Virus record (IMG/VR): IMGVR_UViG_3300033981_000848
Location: 1 to 59,942 of that record
Source: a virus
Reading direction: 5' to 3' (one strand)
DNA length: 59,942 nt
The notes under the pieces were generated by a model. That model did not search any database and had not been told where the DNA came from. It saw only the letters and a list, made by a program, of their open reading frames with translations. Shown here piece after piece: positions 20,401 through 32,000 of this stretch (within the stretch, counting starts at the first letter, position 1; every line of letters starts with the position of its first letter). The translations under genes were made by a program, and so were the position numbers.

Positions 20401-23083
20401 TGTTAAAGGAGTACGTATTGTATTAGGCAGTAATCTTACTGCAGAACAAGCTCAAAGAAAGTCTATAGAAATTGCAAATAAGTTTAAACAACAAGATCTT
20501 TTATGGTATAAACCACAAACTCTTGAGGATAAACTTAGTACTCTAGAAAGTTCTAAGAAGAGTTATAGTAAAGATGCATTAAAAGCAATTGATCAAGAAA
20601 TACAAAGAACAAAAGATACTTGGGGAAAAGAACTTCAACTAGGTCAATATTTTGATACAGCTACTAAAACTATTTGGGATAGTAAAGAACTTTATGATAA
20701 ATCTAAAGGAGCTGTTTCAGCCGAAGAAAAAGTACAAAGAAGAATTTCACTTAATGATGTTTTATCATTAGTAAATGAAAGAGTGTTTGAACAAAAAGCA
20801 GAAACTGAAACTTACGTTACAGATCAGATTAAAAATTTCTTAGCAGATAAAGAGGTTAAAAATGACCCTACATTATTAAGTCAACAAGCTTTTGATAGTT
20901 TATTTGGTAGTAAATCTATATTGGCCGAACTAAAAGAGAAAGCTAATTTAGGTGACATAGTTATTATTCCAGCCAAGCTTACAGTATTTGATATTCCAGC
21001 AGGTGTTGCAGGAGAAATTAATTTCTTACTAGTAGATAGAGAGGGTAATACAACTATTGTCCTTGTAAAAATGGGTGATGTAAATAAGTGGGAAGAATAT
21101 GATGATGAAACAAGTGATGTCTCTAAAAAAGAAAGTTATGGACTTGAGCTTGTAGCAGCTAAGAATATGTTATATAACATGACTGGTATTAATCCAAAAA
21201 CTGTTTTATTACCATTACAGATATCAACTGATTCAGCTACAGGAAGAATAGAAACAATTGAATCTGCTAGTCCAATATTAGTTCCTGGTAAGATTGTAGC
21301 TCCAGTAGATCCTAATCAAACAACTGTAGATGGAGAAACTCTTCAAATAAAAATCAATGACATTATTCCAATGAGAACAGCATCTGGAGAACCTGTTATT
21401 GAAGAAGTAGTAGATGAAGAACAAGCAACAATTGAACAAGAAGTAGAAGATATAGCAGCACAACAAAGAAGGTTAGCAAAAGAAAATAAAATTGCAATCC
21501 TAGATAAAATACAAACTCTAAGAAGTAGACAACAAAAATTAGATACAGATTTAAAAAAGATCAATGACATCCTTAACTATTTAGATACTATCGGTAATGC
21601 ATCTATTGAGTTGACTGCAGATGAACTTACAGATATAATAAACTCTATTACTGCATTAGATCAAGTAACTGGTCAGTATCTTAAATCTAAATTTAGAAAA
21701 GGTCGCGGAAAAACATCTATTAAAAATCAAGATGTTAGAGATCAGTTTAGAAGAGAGTTTGTTGTAATTGCAGGTGTAGTAGGAAGATTAGAGGATCTTA
21801 GAAAAGAAAAAGAAATACTTACTGCACAGGTAAAGGATCTTAATGATCAAATAGACTATTATCAAAATATTTTAGATACAGAAGACTTAGCATTGTTTAG
21901 TAGGTCTGACATTAAAATAAAAATAGCAGAAATAAAAAAGAAAATAAATTCTTTAAATAGATCTATTAAGACAATTAATGATACAATACTTAGAACTAAA
22001 AAACTTTTAAAAGAGTATATTGATGGCATTAAAAAATTAGACTCTCAGGTAGGACAGCAATTACAATTAATACCGGATGCTAATTATAAACCACTTTCTA
22101 AAGAAGAAGTTGAAAGATTAGAAGAAGCAGTAGATAACTTAGAGAATGCAACACTAGAAGATTTTAATTCTATTGTAAAACAGTTTAAGAATCTGAGATC
22201 AAGACTTTCAGCTACTATGGATGTAGCAGAACTAACTCCTAAAGTTAAAGAGCTAGAAATAGAAAGAATTAACTCATTACAAGAGAGTTTAAAGAGCTAT
22301 AACAAAGAGGTTAGATACTTAAATGATATTCTTAATGAGGTATCAAAAGAATCAATTGCAAATAAATTATCTGATAAGAATTCTAATGGACCAAAACCTA
22401 CTAATACTAAGAATACAAGCTCTACAAATAAAAACAAACTTGATGAAACTATAGATAAATCTAAAGGTGATGTTGTATCAGAGATCTCACTAGGAGAGAT
22501 ACTAAGTTTAGCAGAAAGACCTGTTAAGGAAAGTGTTATTAGTGAGAAAGGTGCTGACATTATTTCGAGAATAAATAAGTCTACTGTAGATGAAATCAAA
22601 GAGATGTTAAAAGATGTTTCGGATCTAACAGCTTATGAAGTAAAAGTTATAAATGATGCTGCAAAAAGCAGAATCAAATCCTTAACAGAAGAGTTTAAAT
22701 CTGAGATAAAAGATCAGATGAATGACATACAAGAGACACAGTATGTAACTATACAACCAATAGATGATATTCCTGCTGGCTCACTCATTACAATAACAAG
22801 TATGGAAGGTGATAATATTACTTTTGAAGTTGCTAATTCTAATGAGAAAAAAAGTGTTAAATTTGATAATCTAAACGGTAAAATCATGACACAAGAGGAA
22901 GCAAAATCTAAGTCTGCTGTAGAGAAAATTGAAATTACTCCAGAAGCTAAATCAAAAATTATTGAGAGCATTACAGCAGCAGATAGTTTAACTAATGCAG
23001 ATATTGATAATATCATTGATGCAGTAAAAGATAAAGACTTAGATACACTAGAAGAAGAATTATACAATAAAAAGATTTGTTAA
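14471..23083 (+). CDS. Giant virion cargo protein with ART-like and degenerate nuclease-like domains
   Basis: 2870 residues. Seen in order: an N-terminal conserved region; an Ala/Gly-rich hydrophobic segment (about residues 222-273); long helical stretches; a domain with LTTGQAGKGLVPGWYPFFGI (about 1570-1600); an ADP-ribosyltransferase-like domain (about 1750-1870; VLFHGGPKFDKF, then NFSFSATPITSLTYALRY); a segment resembling a PD-(D/E)XK fold (about 2090-2260) in which the usual GxID reads GEIN and the D-x-K strand reads LVKMG, so it is probably inactive; and a C-terminal coiled-coil region (about 2330-2630). Such large proteins lie next to the RNA polymerase in crAss-like phages and are packaged with it. 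It ends in NKKIC, similar to the end of the next protein. The next gene begins after one base. Confidence 0.82.
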   Translation: MAQDNTNFDPLAPLGPSIGKFNMDVTNPLNLDPYGFKRLDIDQVKLTNVIPNYGSLTNPQRSIRDNVVGNPPNPPGPKKNVSFEESAQAADSYMRSIFQTNQDKNEYSRIFGYNAGPDGNNYYKRYAAYGSKKMDEVGFSPFRDNEAIYNERTTKWNDFTRMVNHSLLPGLWLGIKSGAQGTLDMLQGDFTSIDLNNAEDFEKYSNIGMSTKGGAFGFINNALNSFGLSAGIIIETIAEQAATKALEAGLVATGAGIPAAGALEATADASAVAKIAKVGKLFGNLDKAFGTAVKTLESSQTARNFWKAVNTPIGKFINPLGNTFDAMNDIRKAQAFGNLTSLAKLSKTAGGFYRDMKFINAAVTEAKLEGGMQQNKVYYDLYNLHYKNTGQAPSNKQMYDMMVQSEKAGLENLGWNTGVIYLSNKLVFPSIAGGKGTASILGARTKEILNLERGKVVFKTIKEEGKKLAKGEFTYVENGIRGSIKRLREDGFKAGFKNLSAKSVVGLGKYFKANIGEGLQENFQETISEALGNYYVNTFNSDAVKAHLYSKGAIADASRSKASYFKDAWANQNPFTKQGFETFATGFIMGAFASPINNLPNWASNGYNRMFRPEHYADYKNKKNAFGESIAETLTKLYNENPGEFFDSKLFNLGNQEILTKIIQEGGRKNVLDAKDFALVSQVVTALRSGTLDMFKERIESFRDLTPEEFEDAVQNIPKGEGLKYQSRIDGIVQRMNEIKTNYDKINDKYVNPIDISQYEKGTDAYKQAQLFSQAWEVAKMNAIFMGSSYQDAVKRMKDISTKIKSSKPLSKMTDSEIQLLLEPSRMFNERNILKEEIEAQKNVLSPEELRKKQNKLKALEALSEAYKNYDKFENNQVNEIIEKFKESGELQNIADENNISIDEAEVQLRKEINRANRVGERTNENRLEVEANLENAYKEYLKAIANSTGDIYLSEEAEAAFEMILDNYKLGKESSILANYVNVLNNPRDFMDHVQRNYLWMSNLYNNRRDYFSNIVNQQLDNIELNALLNELADRNVYISEDEAAEFLRTATIPTEFYDDTRKVVIKEGHPEYDNYAIFFERAAAVRKLNPKGRSADNTALNLTLARLEAERKAALDALAKTEERVEKGPINIPKGTKATINDVDLQMNVGQYAEVKYKSGLRVRELILYKSKEGLRYNGPTGELVNKNNVKQGFEVGKKYTLELVADKAAIDKINSEFTEKKINAIQELTARAQSEKLTQASTFIPFTKNTKFELMDEALRKQLENAFNQYVEDTEGLADELSEVSDEKLLSELDNFIQNNPRAEKVIEQYNNKMKEKLTAQQLDEVEPPVMQVRGKDQDFKNLDIKDIKANIKKIETDIKKLKDKTDLTDQERENLAILEFNLALANKYLNYKLNFKESPKRSKVIKEVSKVIDQQGDITFDETTNQYTVNGNKLEKVNKEIERVISEKYQEKQRDQIAQIYNNTLAKNNSVDDFISELKKANLPGFTEDTYNELSEKLKALTGETTEAPVTSTKGRKGLNNIEEIIFSNPNFKLEGFTIDGNYWNVVTSTDRAKVLVNINGTIVPFYLTTGQAGKGLVPGWYPFFGIGKDGWLNKTDKSDMETYYERYWGKETADIVKSISEELNNFYGTDPSAFTNDGDPNATSKPLSTLADKVEDYINSKLSYTPAINNADARKTLRSNVEKLGKEITSKYDSAQSSLEPTTTTEDIEAKKADIERRRQEELNKAFDNNKNALKDQIDKAIKDKGWKTDNVLFHGGPKFDKFDKQFFQTGEYSNVDMRRVAESMGVRIPKGNFSFSATPITSLTYALRYGKNNPTLYIVNKTESLNARELTGNKEKDAQEWIIDGDNIFDTISVPLIPNADKINAKYDAELAALEGKPTSQVSTEGPKTGFRTFNVPISKKEDIADVVAGPLVPASEIFWDKNIQTTGSWIESIQGKAGGQDYIEIAYDSLSEENKKIANELKESDTNFGGVKGVRIVLGSNLTAEQAQRKSIEIANKFKQQDLLWYKPQTLEDKLSTLESSKKSYSKDALKAIDQEIQRTKDTWGKELQLGQYFDTATKTIWDSKELYDKSKGAVSAEEKVQRRISLNDVLSLVNERVFEQKAETETYVTDQIKNFLADKEVKNDPTLLSQQAFDSLFGSKSILAELKEKANLGDIVIIPAKLTVFDIPAGVAGEINFLLVDREGNTTIVLVKMGDVNKWEEYDDETSDVSKKESYGLELVAAKNMLYNMTGINPKTVLLPLQISTDSATGRIETIESASPILVPGKIVAPVDPNQTTVDGETLQIKINDIIPMRTASGEPVIEEVVDEEQATIEQEVEDIAAQQRRLAKENKIAILDKIQTLRSRQQKLDTDLKKINDILNYLDTIGNASIELTADELTDIINSITALDQVTGQYLKSKFRKGRGKTSIKNQDVRDQFRREFVVIAGVVGRLEDLRKEKEILTAQVKDLNDQIDYYQNILDTEDLALFSRSDIKIKIAEIKKKINSLNRSIKTINDTILRTKKLLKEYIDGIKKLDSQVGQQLQLIPDANYKPLSKEEVERLEEAVDNLENATLEDFNSIVKQFKNLRSRLSATMDVAELTPKVKELEIERINSLQESLKSYNKEVRYLNDILNEVSKESIANKLSDKNSNGPKPTNTKNTSSTNKNKLDETIDKSKGDVVSEISLGEILSLAERPVKESVISEKGADIISRINKSTVDEIKEMLKDVSDLTAYEVKVINDAAKSRIKSLTEEFKSEIKDQMNDIQETQYVTIQPIDDIPAGSLITITSMEGDNITFEVANSNEKKSVKFDNLNGKIMTQEEAKSKSAVEKIEITPEAKSKIIESITAADSLTNADIDNIIDAVKDKDLDTLEEELYNKKIC

Positions 23084-23084
23084 A

Positions 23085-26000
23085 ATGGCTATTACTTGTG
23101 CATTAGGATCAGAACATATTGAAGCTCTTACAAGAGTTATAAGTAAAGCAATGTTAAACTCACAAGCTAAAGGTGAGTCATTTGACATTAATGATTTTAT
23201 GAATAGATTATACAGTAACCTTAAAAGTAGACAAGGTGTTGATAGTGCTATTCAATATATGCAACAAGTACCATATATAATAAATCTGGTAGCAACTAGG
23301 AAAGACATAGAGCTTTCAAAAGATAATACTGGTAATGAGATAAATATACTACCATTATCTAGGGCATTTAGAAATCAAGATAGTGGAATTCAAATGGTCT
23401 ATGGATACTTTGAAAAAACATTATCCCCTAAACAATTAGCTCTAATTGCTGAAGATAATGCTAATAAACCGGTAGATCAATATACTGAATCAAAACCAGT
23501 ACAAGAGTTAACTAGTCCAACTGATAAGAGATTAAAATCTAGAAATGTAAACTCTGGAACTGATGAACAGTTTTTAGCTAAGGATCCAAAAACTAAAATT
23601 GAAGAATTTGAAGTAACAGATTCTGATAAAATAACTGCTATTAATACTGTGTCAAGATTAAGTATTAATACAGCTGATATAGACTTATTAGATAATGCAA
23701 GTATTGATGGAGTAAATTTAAAACTAAAAGTTATTCCTTTAGATAGACTTTCATCAAATGATAGAACAAATTATTCAAATGCAATAATAGCAAAACAAAA
23801 TGCAATAATTAATCAAGGTGGTGAAAGTAAAGTAACACCAGTTTCAGAACAATTTGCTTTAGTTCTATCTGATGCATCTGGAGCCTTTGTTTATTTTACA
23901 AAAGATGGAAGAGTAAGTACAAAAGATGAGGGTGGTAGAATAGTCTATCAGATGCTAAGAGATGTAAGGCTAGAGAATGGTAAGTATAGAGTTACTGATA
24001 TTTATGGTATAGAAGATCAGATAATTTCTCCAGAGGATATTGTAAATGATGAAATTTCTTTGTTATATGGGTCTAAAGAAAATTTAGAAAATGCAAAAGG
24101 AATGTCTTTTGCAGAGTATGTTAAAGAAGTTGAAAAACAACAACAAGAAGAGTTTAAAAAACTTTATGACTTTAGACAAGAGTTAATTAGTACTAAGAAA
24201 ACAAAACTGTTAACTATTACTGGAGCAACACGCGGAGTATTTAGTTTTAAAATACTTAACAATATAAAGATTAACAATCTATCAAGCTACTTTACTGAAG
24301 AGCAAAGAAAAGCAATTATTAATAGTTTAAATGTAACACCCATTAAGTTTGAAAACATTCCTAGTGGTGGGTCATATGTAACAATTAATAATGAGATATA
24401 TGAGGTAGATAGAGCAAATATAAATGAAGATACAGCAAGAAAGGTTGCCGCTGTATTAACAAACCCCAATATATCAAATGAACAAAAGATTAGATTTTAT
24501 CATCAGTTTTTTACTGATCAAAAAATTTCTATTCCAGCAAGCTTCCAAAGACATAATTTAAATCTTGTAGATGGAGAACTTATTTTTTCATATGCACCAT
24601 TTACATTAAATGAAGCAAAAGCAGATGCAAGTAAAGCAGCACAAAATAAGGAACCAAAAACTATAGACCTTAAATCTAGTACTGCTGAAAAAGATATCTA
24701 TGATATTTTTATGAAAGGTGCCACCGGTAAAAATGGAGAGCCTTTTAGTTCTAAAATTGTGTATAGACCAAGATTAGTTGGTGAGGAATATTTAGATTAT
24801 CAAGATGGTCAATTTGTATTGAGAAGCTATTCAGATTTTTTACAAGAACAAAATGCAAGAATAAAAGTAAAAGATGGTAAAATAATTCCATTATATAATT
24901 CTAGTATTAATTTTACTCTTGATGATACTTTTGTAGATCAAGTAAATGAAGCAAAAGAAACTGTAGAAAAAGATGATAGATCTGAAATAAGAAAGTTTAA
25001 GGATAACTTAGTTGAGGTAATAAAAAACTCACCAGATCAAAAAGTATTAGCTACTGTAAAAGAATATACTACAGAGGGTGATCCTAAGACAGGGACATTT
25101 TCTACATATATAACTGTAGAAATTGAAGGTCAACAAGGAGAGCACAAGCTAATGAAGTCTCTAAATCAGCCTCAGATAGGTGAAACATTAGAACTTATTA
25201 TAGATCCTATTGAAATAGAAAATGGCTTTGGATATCCAAATAATATTTCTGCAATTAAAATAGAAGGAAATAATATAATAAAATATGGAAATCTTCAAGA
25301 AACAGATTTTGGTAAAGAAACTTCTAGACCAGCTGTTCCAATGCAAGAAGAATATGTTGCAGAACAAGAAGAAATAGAAGAATTAGATGAGGTTACAGAA
25401 GCACCAAAGACTGTTTCAGAAGAAGAATCAGATACACAACAATCAGAAGCTTTAAATCCTAAGAATGTTAGAAATCCATCAGATGATTCTGAAATATCTA
25501 ATCTTTTTAATCAGTTTAAATTAGATAGAAAAACAAGCTTACCAGAAGGAGTAACAGCTGAACAAATTAGTAATGCTATCAGTTGGTATGATAAATCACC
25601 ACTAAAGAAATATCTTGGTGAGTTACAGATGATTAATATAGTAAACTCTGATGCTTATGCAAGATTTGTTACGGCTGGATCAACATTAATTGCTGGACAA
25701 TATACTGGAGCACTGGGTGCAATACAAATTAATGAAGCTACAGGAGGTTCAGTAGTTGATGCTTATCATGAAGCTTGGCATGCCTTCTCTCAGTTGTTTT
25801 TAACTAGAGAAGAAAAAATAGCTTTGTATGAAGAACTAAGAAAGAGTAATCCAAAGTATAAGAATTATTCTTTCTTGCAATTAGAAGAAATTCTTGCAGA
25901 AGATTTTAGATCATATGCACTAAATCAAAAAACAAAGCCAAGTTCTCCTAAAAGAAATTCTTTATTTAGAAGAATACTTAACTTCTTAAGAAAGTTGTTT

Positions 26001-29000
26001 GGTAAAACAACAAGTATATCTGATAACTTACAACAGTATGATGTTGAGTCAGAAGGAGTAGCAGGTGAGCTTTTTAAAAACTTGTATCTTGCAAGTAATA
26101 ATCCCGAGTTATTAAACATCTACACACCTAGTATTGATAATGTAATGTTTGATATTCTTAATAGGGGAATTACACAGACAGAGAATAAAAATGAAATTGC
26201 ATTAAATCAGAAAGATACAAATGATGTAGTAGAGTCAATAGACTCTGTTATCTCTGATATAATAGATGAGCAGTATCAAAGAGAGAAATCAAGTGGAAAG
26301 GATAATAAAGCTGGTACTACAAAGATTATTACTGATTTAAATAATAGAAAAGTAGCTTATCAAATTGCTAGACTTAAGTTTATAGAAAAAATTGATGAAA
26401 TAAAATCAAGACTTAAGATAGCACCAGAAAAACCATTTACTTCATTTAGTACAATAAAGGATTTAGAAGATAATGCTTCTGCAATTATTAGGTCAAAAAA
26501 TGGAGACCATAAATATATTTTTCTAGCAACACAGATAGAAGATTATAATAACTTAGATCTTGCAACTGAAGGAGATCAAAGAGTTAAAGGAGAATTATAT
26601 AAAGACCAAGTAGAAATTGTAGGTGATTTTTACACACATAAGTCTATAAAAGATTCTACTAAAGGTAATGCTACAATTATTGTTGTAAATGATATAAGTG
26701 AAGGTAAGGAACAATACGATAGTTATGTAGCTGCAGGAGAGGATACATTTACTTCATTTGAATTAAATCCATTAGTTACTGCAGAATCAGTAGCTAATAT
26801 AGGTAGATTGCAAGGAAAGCTCCTAGATAACTTAAGAGTATTACAAACGGCAGTTAAGAACTGGGATTCAGTAATTAAGTACCATGAAAAAAACAGTAGC
26901 TTTGAAATTATTTCTAGCACTATAGATCTTGTAGAAGATGATGCAACTACAGATGTTACTAAATCTGAAAAAATAGGTAAAGACATTGGTAAAGAATCAC
27001 TCTTTGAGTTGGGTGGTAAGGATGTAATTTATATTCTTAGGAGCTTACATAAAGTAACAAAACAAGGTGATAATTATGTGACTGAAAAAGACAATCTTGG
27101 ATTTAAAAAACTAGTAGACTTTAAAAAAGTTTGGAATAATCTAGTAAGAATAACTGAGAGTACTAAAGATCCAGAGGTCATATATAATAAAATTGTTGAG
27201 GCATCTAACAGATTTCCTGAACTTAAACAGCTTGTAGAATTTAAATTACCAAAACCGGATTCAAAAAATAATAGTTATGAGTTTGACAACATAACTTCAT
27301 TCTGGTCTGTATTTAGTTTACCAAGAGTTCCTTACATGCAGCTGTCCTTATTTAAAACTGAGGGTGGCATAAGTACTGAAGTTACTCCAGGCTCATTAGA
27401 TGTAAAAACAGTTATAAAACAATTCCAATATGATTACAAGTCTAACAAGGAAAGTAAGTATGTATTTACAGATAATAATAATAATGTATATCTAAATCTA
27501 AAGAAAATAGTTAGTGACTTTGCTGACTCAAATAGAAATTTTGATGTTAGAAAAGCAAGTGAGTTTTTAAAAGTATTAGGTATCACACTAGATAACAATG
27601 AAAGAATAAACTCTGAAATTACTAATGCAAATAAACTATCAAGGGTATATGGTTTACCATACATCTATGATACTTTAAAAGCTGCTCAATTTACAGATAG
27701 TTTAGAAAAAAGAACTGAAGCACAAGATAATTTATTACGTGATTTAAAATTAAATCCTATAGGAGTATTAATCAATGGTATTGATAAAAATCTTATTGGT
27801 GAAGCTGACTCAAGAGTTTTTAAAAATGGCTCTAAGCAAAAGACACAGATAGAAAGAATTGCTGAACTTCAAGTAAGATATGGATCAGCAACTACTTCTT
27901 TTAGTTCTACTAATGCTGAGAGAAATAGAATAAATGAACACACTACTGATAACACATTTACAGTATTGATAGATGCTCTTAATACAGTTGAGAAAAAGAC
28001 TGATATGTACAGAGAAGGTAGTGTTTTAAGATTTCTTGATCCAAGAAAAAATCCAATGGCTAAAAGCTCATTTGTATTAAGAAATTTATTTGATGCAAAT
28101 GATAATAAAAAGAGCAATAGATCAATTAAATATTTCCAACAGTCTGGAACACAAGAAACAAATAATGAAGCTACTGATGGTGGACAAAACACAACATCAC
28201 TAAGCCAACAAGGTAAGTTATTACAAGAGTTTCATACAATGTTAAAAGCTGGTCATCAAGAAATTATGAGACCAGGTTCTAAATCTTCTGCTTGGGGATG
28301 GTTATTTGAAGGAGGATTTGTATCTAGACAAGCAATAGGTCAGAAGTCTGAACCATTTTTATATGCTGATATTAATTCTTTCATACCACAAACAGGAACA
28401 GAAAGAGAAATTATAGAAGAAATAATATTACCTTATTTAGCTTCAGAAACAAATAGAATTAATGTATTTAAATCAAATCCTGAAGCTAAAAATTATGTTG
28501 GTTATAATCAACCTGTAAATGATAGTGGTCAGCTATCTGGTGAAGTATATAATTATTTTGATGGTATTTTAAATTCGGGAACTAAAAAAGAAATACTAGA
28601 AAAAGTAAATAGCCCTAGCACAGATCTTCTTGATTATTTAAAAACAGATCCTGATTTATACAATAAGATTGTAAATGAAATAGCAAATTACTTTGATAAA
28701 AAATCAGTAGAGTTATTAGATGAGATTAAGAAAACTGAGTTCATTGACTTTAAGCTGATAAATAGATTTGGTAATATTGAACTTTCAGATGAGCAAAGAA
28801 AACAAGTTTTAGCAAAAGCTTTCTTTTATAATTCCTGGATACATAATGTAGAAACAAGTATATTGTTTTTTACAGGAGATATAGCTCAACTTGATCATTC
28901 TAAAGATGCAGCATTCAAAAGACTTTCTGGATTAATTTCAAACGGTCCAAGAATTAGAACTGATATTTATGCTCAACTATTTATAAGCAATAGTTCTGAA

Positions 29001-32000
29001 GGTGGATTTAATTCAAATACATATGCAAAATCTCTTGGAGAGGCATATGATAAGTTTAAGTATGATGGGTATATTAATACAGCTATCATAGAAGATATAA
29101 GTAGGGATAGTATTTTTATGTCTGAAATTAAAAAAGGTTTAATTGCAGATTTTAAACGTAGAAACTCTAAACTATCAGATAGAGAAATAGAACTTGCTGT
29201 AGAAAGAGCAGTTAAAAAATATAGTAAATCTGACATAAAAGAAGGTGATGGACAAGGTTATATAACTATTGATTCTTATAGAGCAATCAAAAAGTTAATG
29301 AACAAGTGGTCAACTTCACAGGAGAAACTTTATCAAAGAATCATTAATAAAGAAGAAATACCATTAACAGATTATATAGAAGGTTTCCCGGTTCTTAAGT
29401 TACAAAACTTTGGTTGGGTAGAAGATACAATACTGCCAGTACAAGCAATGCATAAGTTTGCATTAATGCCATTAATTCCATCTGCTGTTAAAGGAACACA
29501 GTTGGAAGAATTACACAAAAAGATGTTAGAACAAAACATTCAGTATGTAACATTTGCATCTGGTTCTAAAATATCTGGAGTAACATCTAATGGAAAACCT
29601 GATCAAGTATTTGAAGATGGAGGAAAAGCACTAAAAGAAAGTGTGACTTTTACAAATAACAGAATAAATGCAGCATTTATTAAAGAAGCAACATCTGTAC
29701 CATCTAAATCTAAGGGTAAAGTAATATTCTCAACACAGTTAAGAAAATTAATATTAGAAGGATTAAAGGAAAATGGTCAGTATGTATCTGATAAAGCAAA
29801 AGAACTTGGTAATAAATATGAATCACTAGTTAATTTCTATAATGAATTAGTAAGAAAAGAATTAGAGAATGAAATAGGATACAGAAAAGATGAATCTGGA
29901 ACTTATATTGGTAACCCTTCTAAATTTTTAAAACTAATTCAAACTAACTTAAAAGCCAAAGACTATCCTCAACATTTAATAGATCAACTCAAAACTAATT
30001 CTGATGGAACATTGCAGTATGATCTATCATATTTCTTAGATACAGAAACTATAGAGAATATAGTAATGTCTCTTATTGAGAAAAGACTTGTTAGGCAAAA
30101 AGTAAACGGTGATGCACTTGTACAGGTAGCAAATAGTATGTGGAATGGAACCTGGGATGTTACTCAGGGAAACAAGTTTGCAAACTTGTCTAAAGAGGAA
30201 CTTGAAGCTGCACGCAAGAAATATTTGGGAACTAATGGTTTACCTTTCTATACTAAAGGTAAAGATGGTAAGACATTATCAATGAAAGTTGCCATTACAT
30301 TACAAGGTGATTTCTTTAATTTATTAAATCTTCAACATTTAGATGGTCAACCAATCAAGACTATTGATAGGTTAAATGCAATGATTAAGGAAGATGCTTG
30401 GTTAGATATTGCTGACAATAGAAAGTCTGTTACATTAACTGCAGTAAGAATACCAGTACAAGGTCTAAACTCTATGGAATTTATGGAAGTCTATGAATTC
30501 TTAGATCCTTCTGCAGTAAACATGATTATTCCACCAACAGAAATAGTTGCAAAATCAGGATCTGACTTTGACGTTGATAAGTTAACTACATTCTTTCCAA
30601 ATATAAATAAAGATGGTAGTTATGTTAGATCAAGTATCTCTAATCAAAATTTCTTTAAAGAAGTAAGTGCATTAGAGAACCAGGAAAAAAATCCAAAGGA
30701 TGTTATTAGTACGCAAAAGAAAGCAGCAGAGAATGAGTTTATTGAAACTATCAAAAGTATATTAGAGATAGAAGAAAACTATGCCTCACTAGTAACTCCT
30801 AATGACACATCAATCCTAGAAGACATTGCAATTAAATTACAAGATCTTGTAAGTACAAGAGATAAGTATGCTAAAGTAAATGATGAGAAACCAAATGTTT
30901 CTAAAAAGGGTACTAAGTATGCATCTCCAACATCAATATTTGAGCCTTTAACAAATGTAGAAAAGCATGCTCAAAACTTGGAAGGTAAGCGGGGACTTGG
31001 TATTGTAGCAAATCAAAATGCATTAAATCCATTATATACTTCTATAGGGGCTAAGATGCCTAAGAAATATAAACCGGCAGAATATAAAAAGAAATATGGA
31101 AGGTATGTAGAGAGTAAGAAAAGTAAGGCAGTATTTGATGTAAGATTATTTTTGCCACATAATGAAATAGATGGACATATCTCTTTGTCAAATATTTACA
31201 CTAATGATAATATTTATAAAATAGCTGAGATATTTTCACAAGCTTTAAATGGTACTGTGGATGTTGAAACCAATCCTTGGATATTCTATATTCAGGGTAA
31301 TGTTCAAGCACTTCCTGTGTTTTTATATCTCACTGAAGCTGGGGTTAGTCCTGAAGATGCAGTTTATTTTATATCTAATCCATTAATTAGAGAGTATACA
31401 GAAAATCAAAGACTCAAAGGTGGAGTTTTTGGAAGAGCTTCTGGTGTAGCACCAGAACTAGCTCCTGCTCTTAAATATGAATCTGCAAAACAAGTATTTG
31501 ATAAATATAAAGAGAGATTTATATTAGACAGAATTAAATCACTTTCTGATAGTACTGAACTTACTATAGAATATTTTAGAAAGAATCCTGTTACAGATGC
31601 ACCAGAAAAAGTTTCTGAAAAAATTACAAAAGGTAATTTTATAAATCAATTACCAACATTAGCTCCAAATCTTAATTTAGTTAAAGCAGAAGGAGTAGCA
31701 CAAGTAATTTATAGAAACTTCATACCCTCAAATAAAAATGTATATGCTGTATCATCATTCTTATCAAATATACCTGGTGTCTTAAGACGTGGAAGTTTTG
31801 ACAAGAATAGTATGTTTGAGATGATTCAGAAAAAGGGTGAGCTATCTCCAGAACAATTGACAAAATCTCTTGCAATGTTAGCTCACTATGTAGAAATAGA
31901 AAACCAGTTAAGGGGTATAAATGCATTAAAGAATCTATCTAAACCAGATGTTAGAAATCTTAGGACTCCACAGGAAGCAATTAAAAGAGAGTTAGATGTT

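Noticed and set aside
22714-23067. Long antisense open frames under the giant late genes
   Set aside because: Composition is that expected from the reverse complement of AT-rich coding DNA; no leaders, family patterns or consistent spacing.
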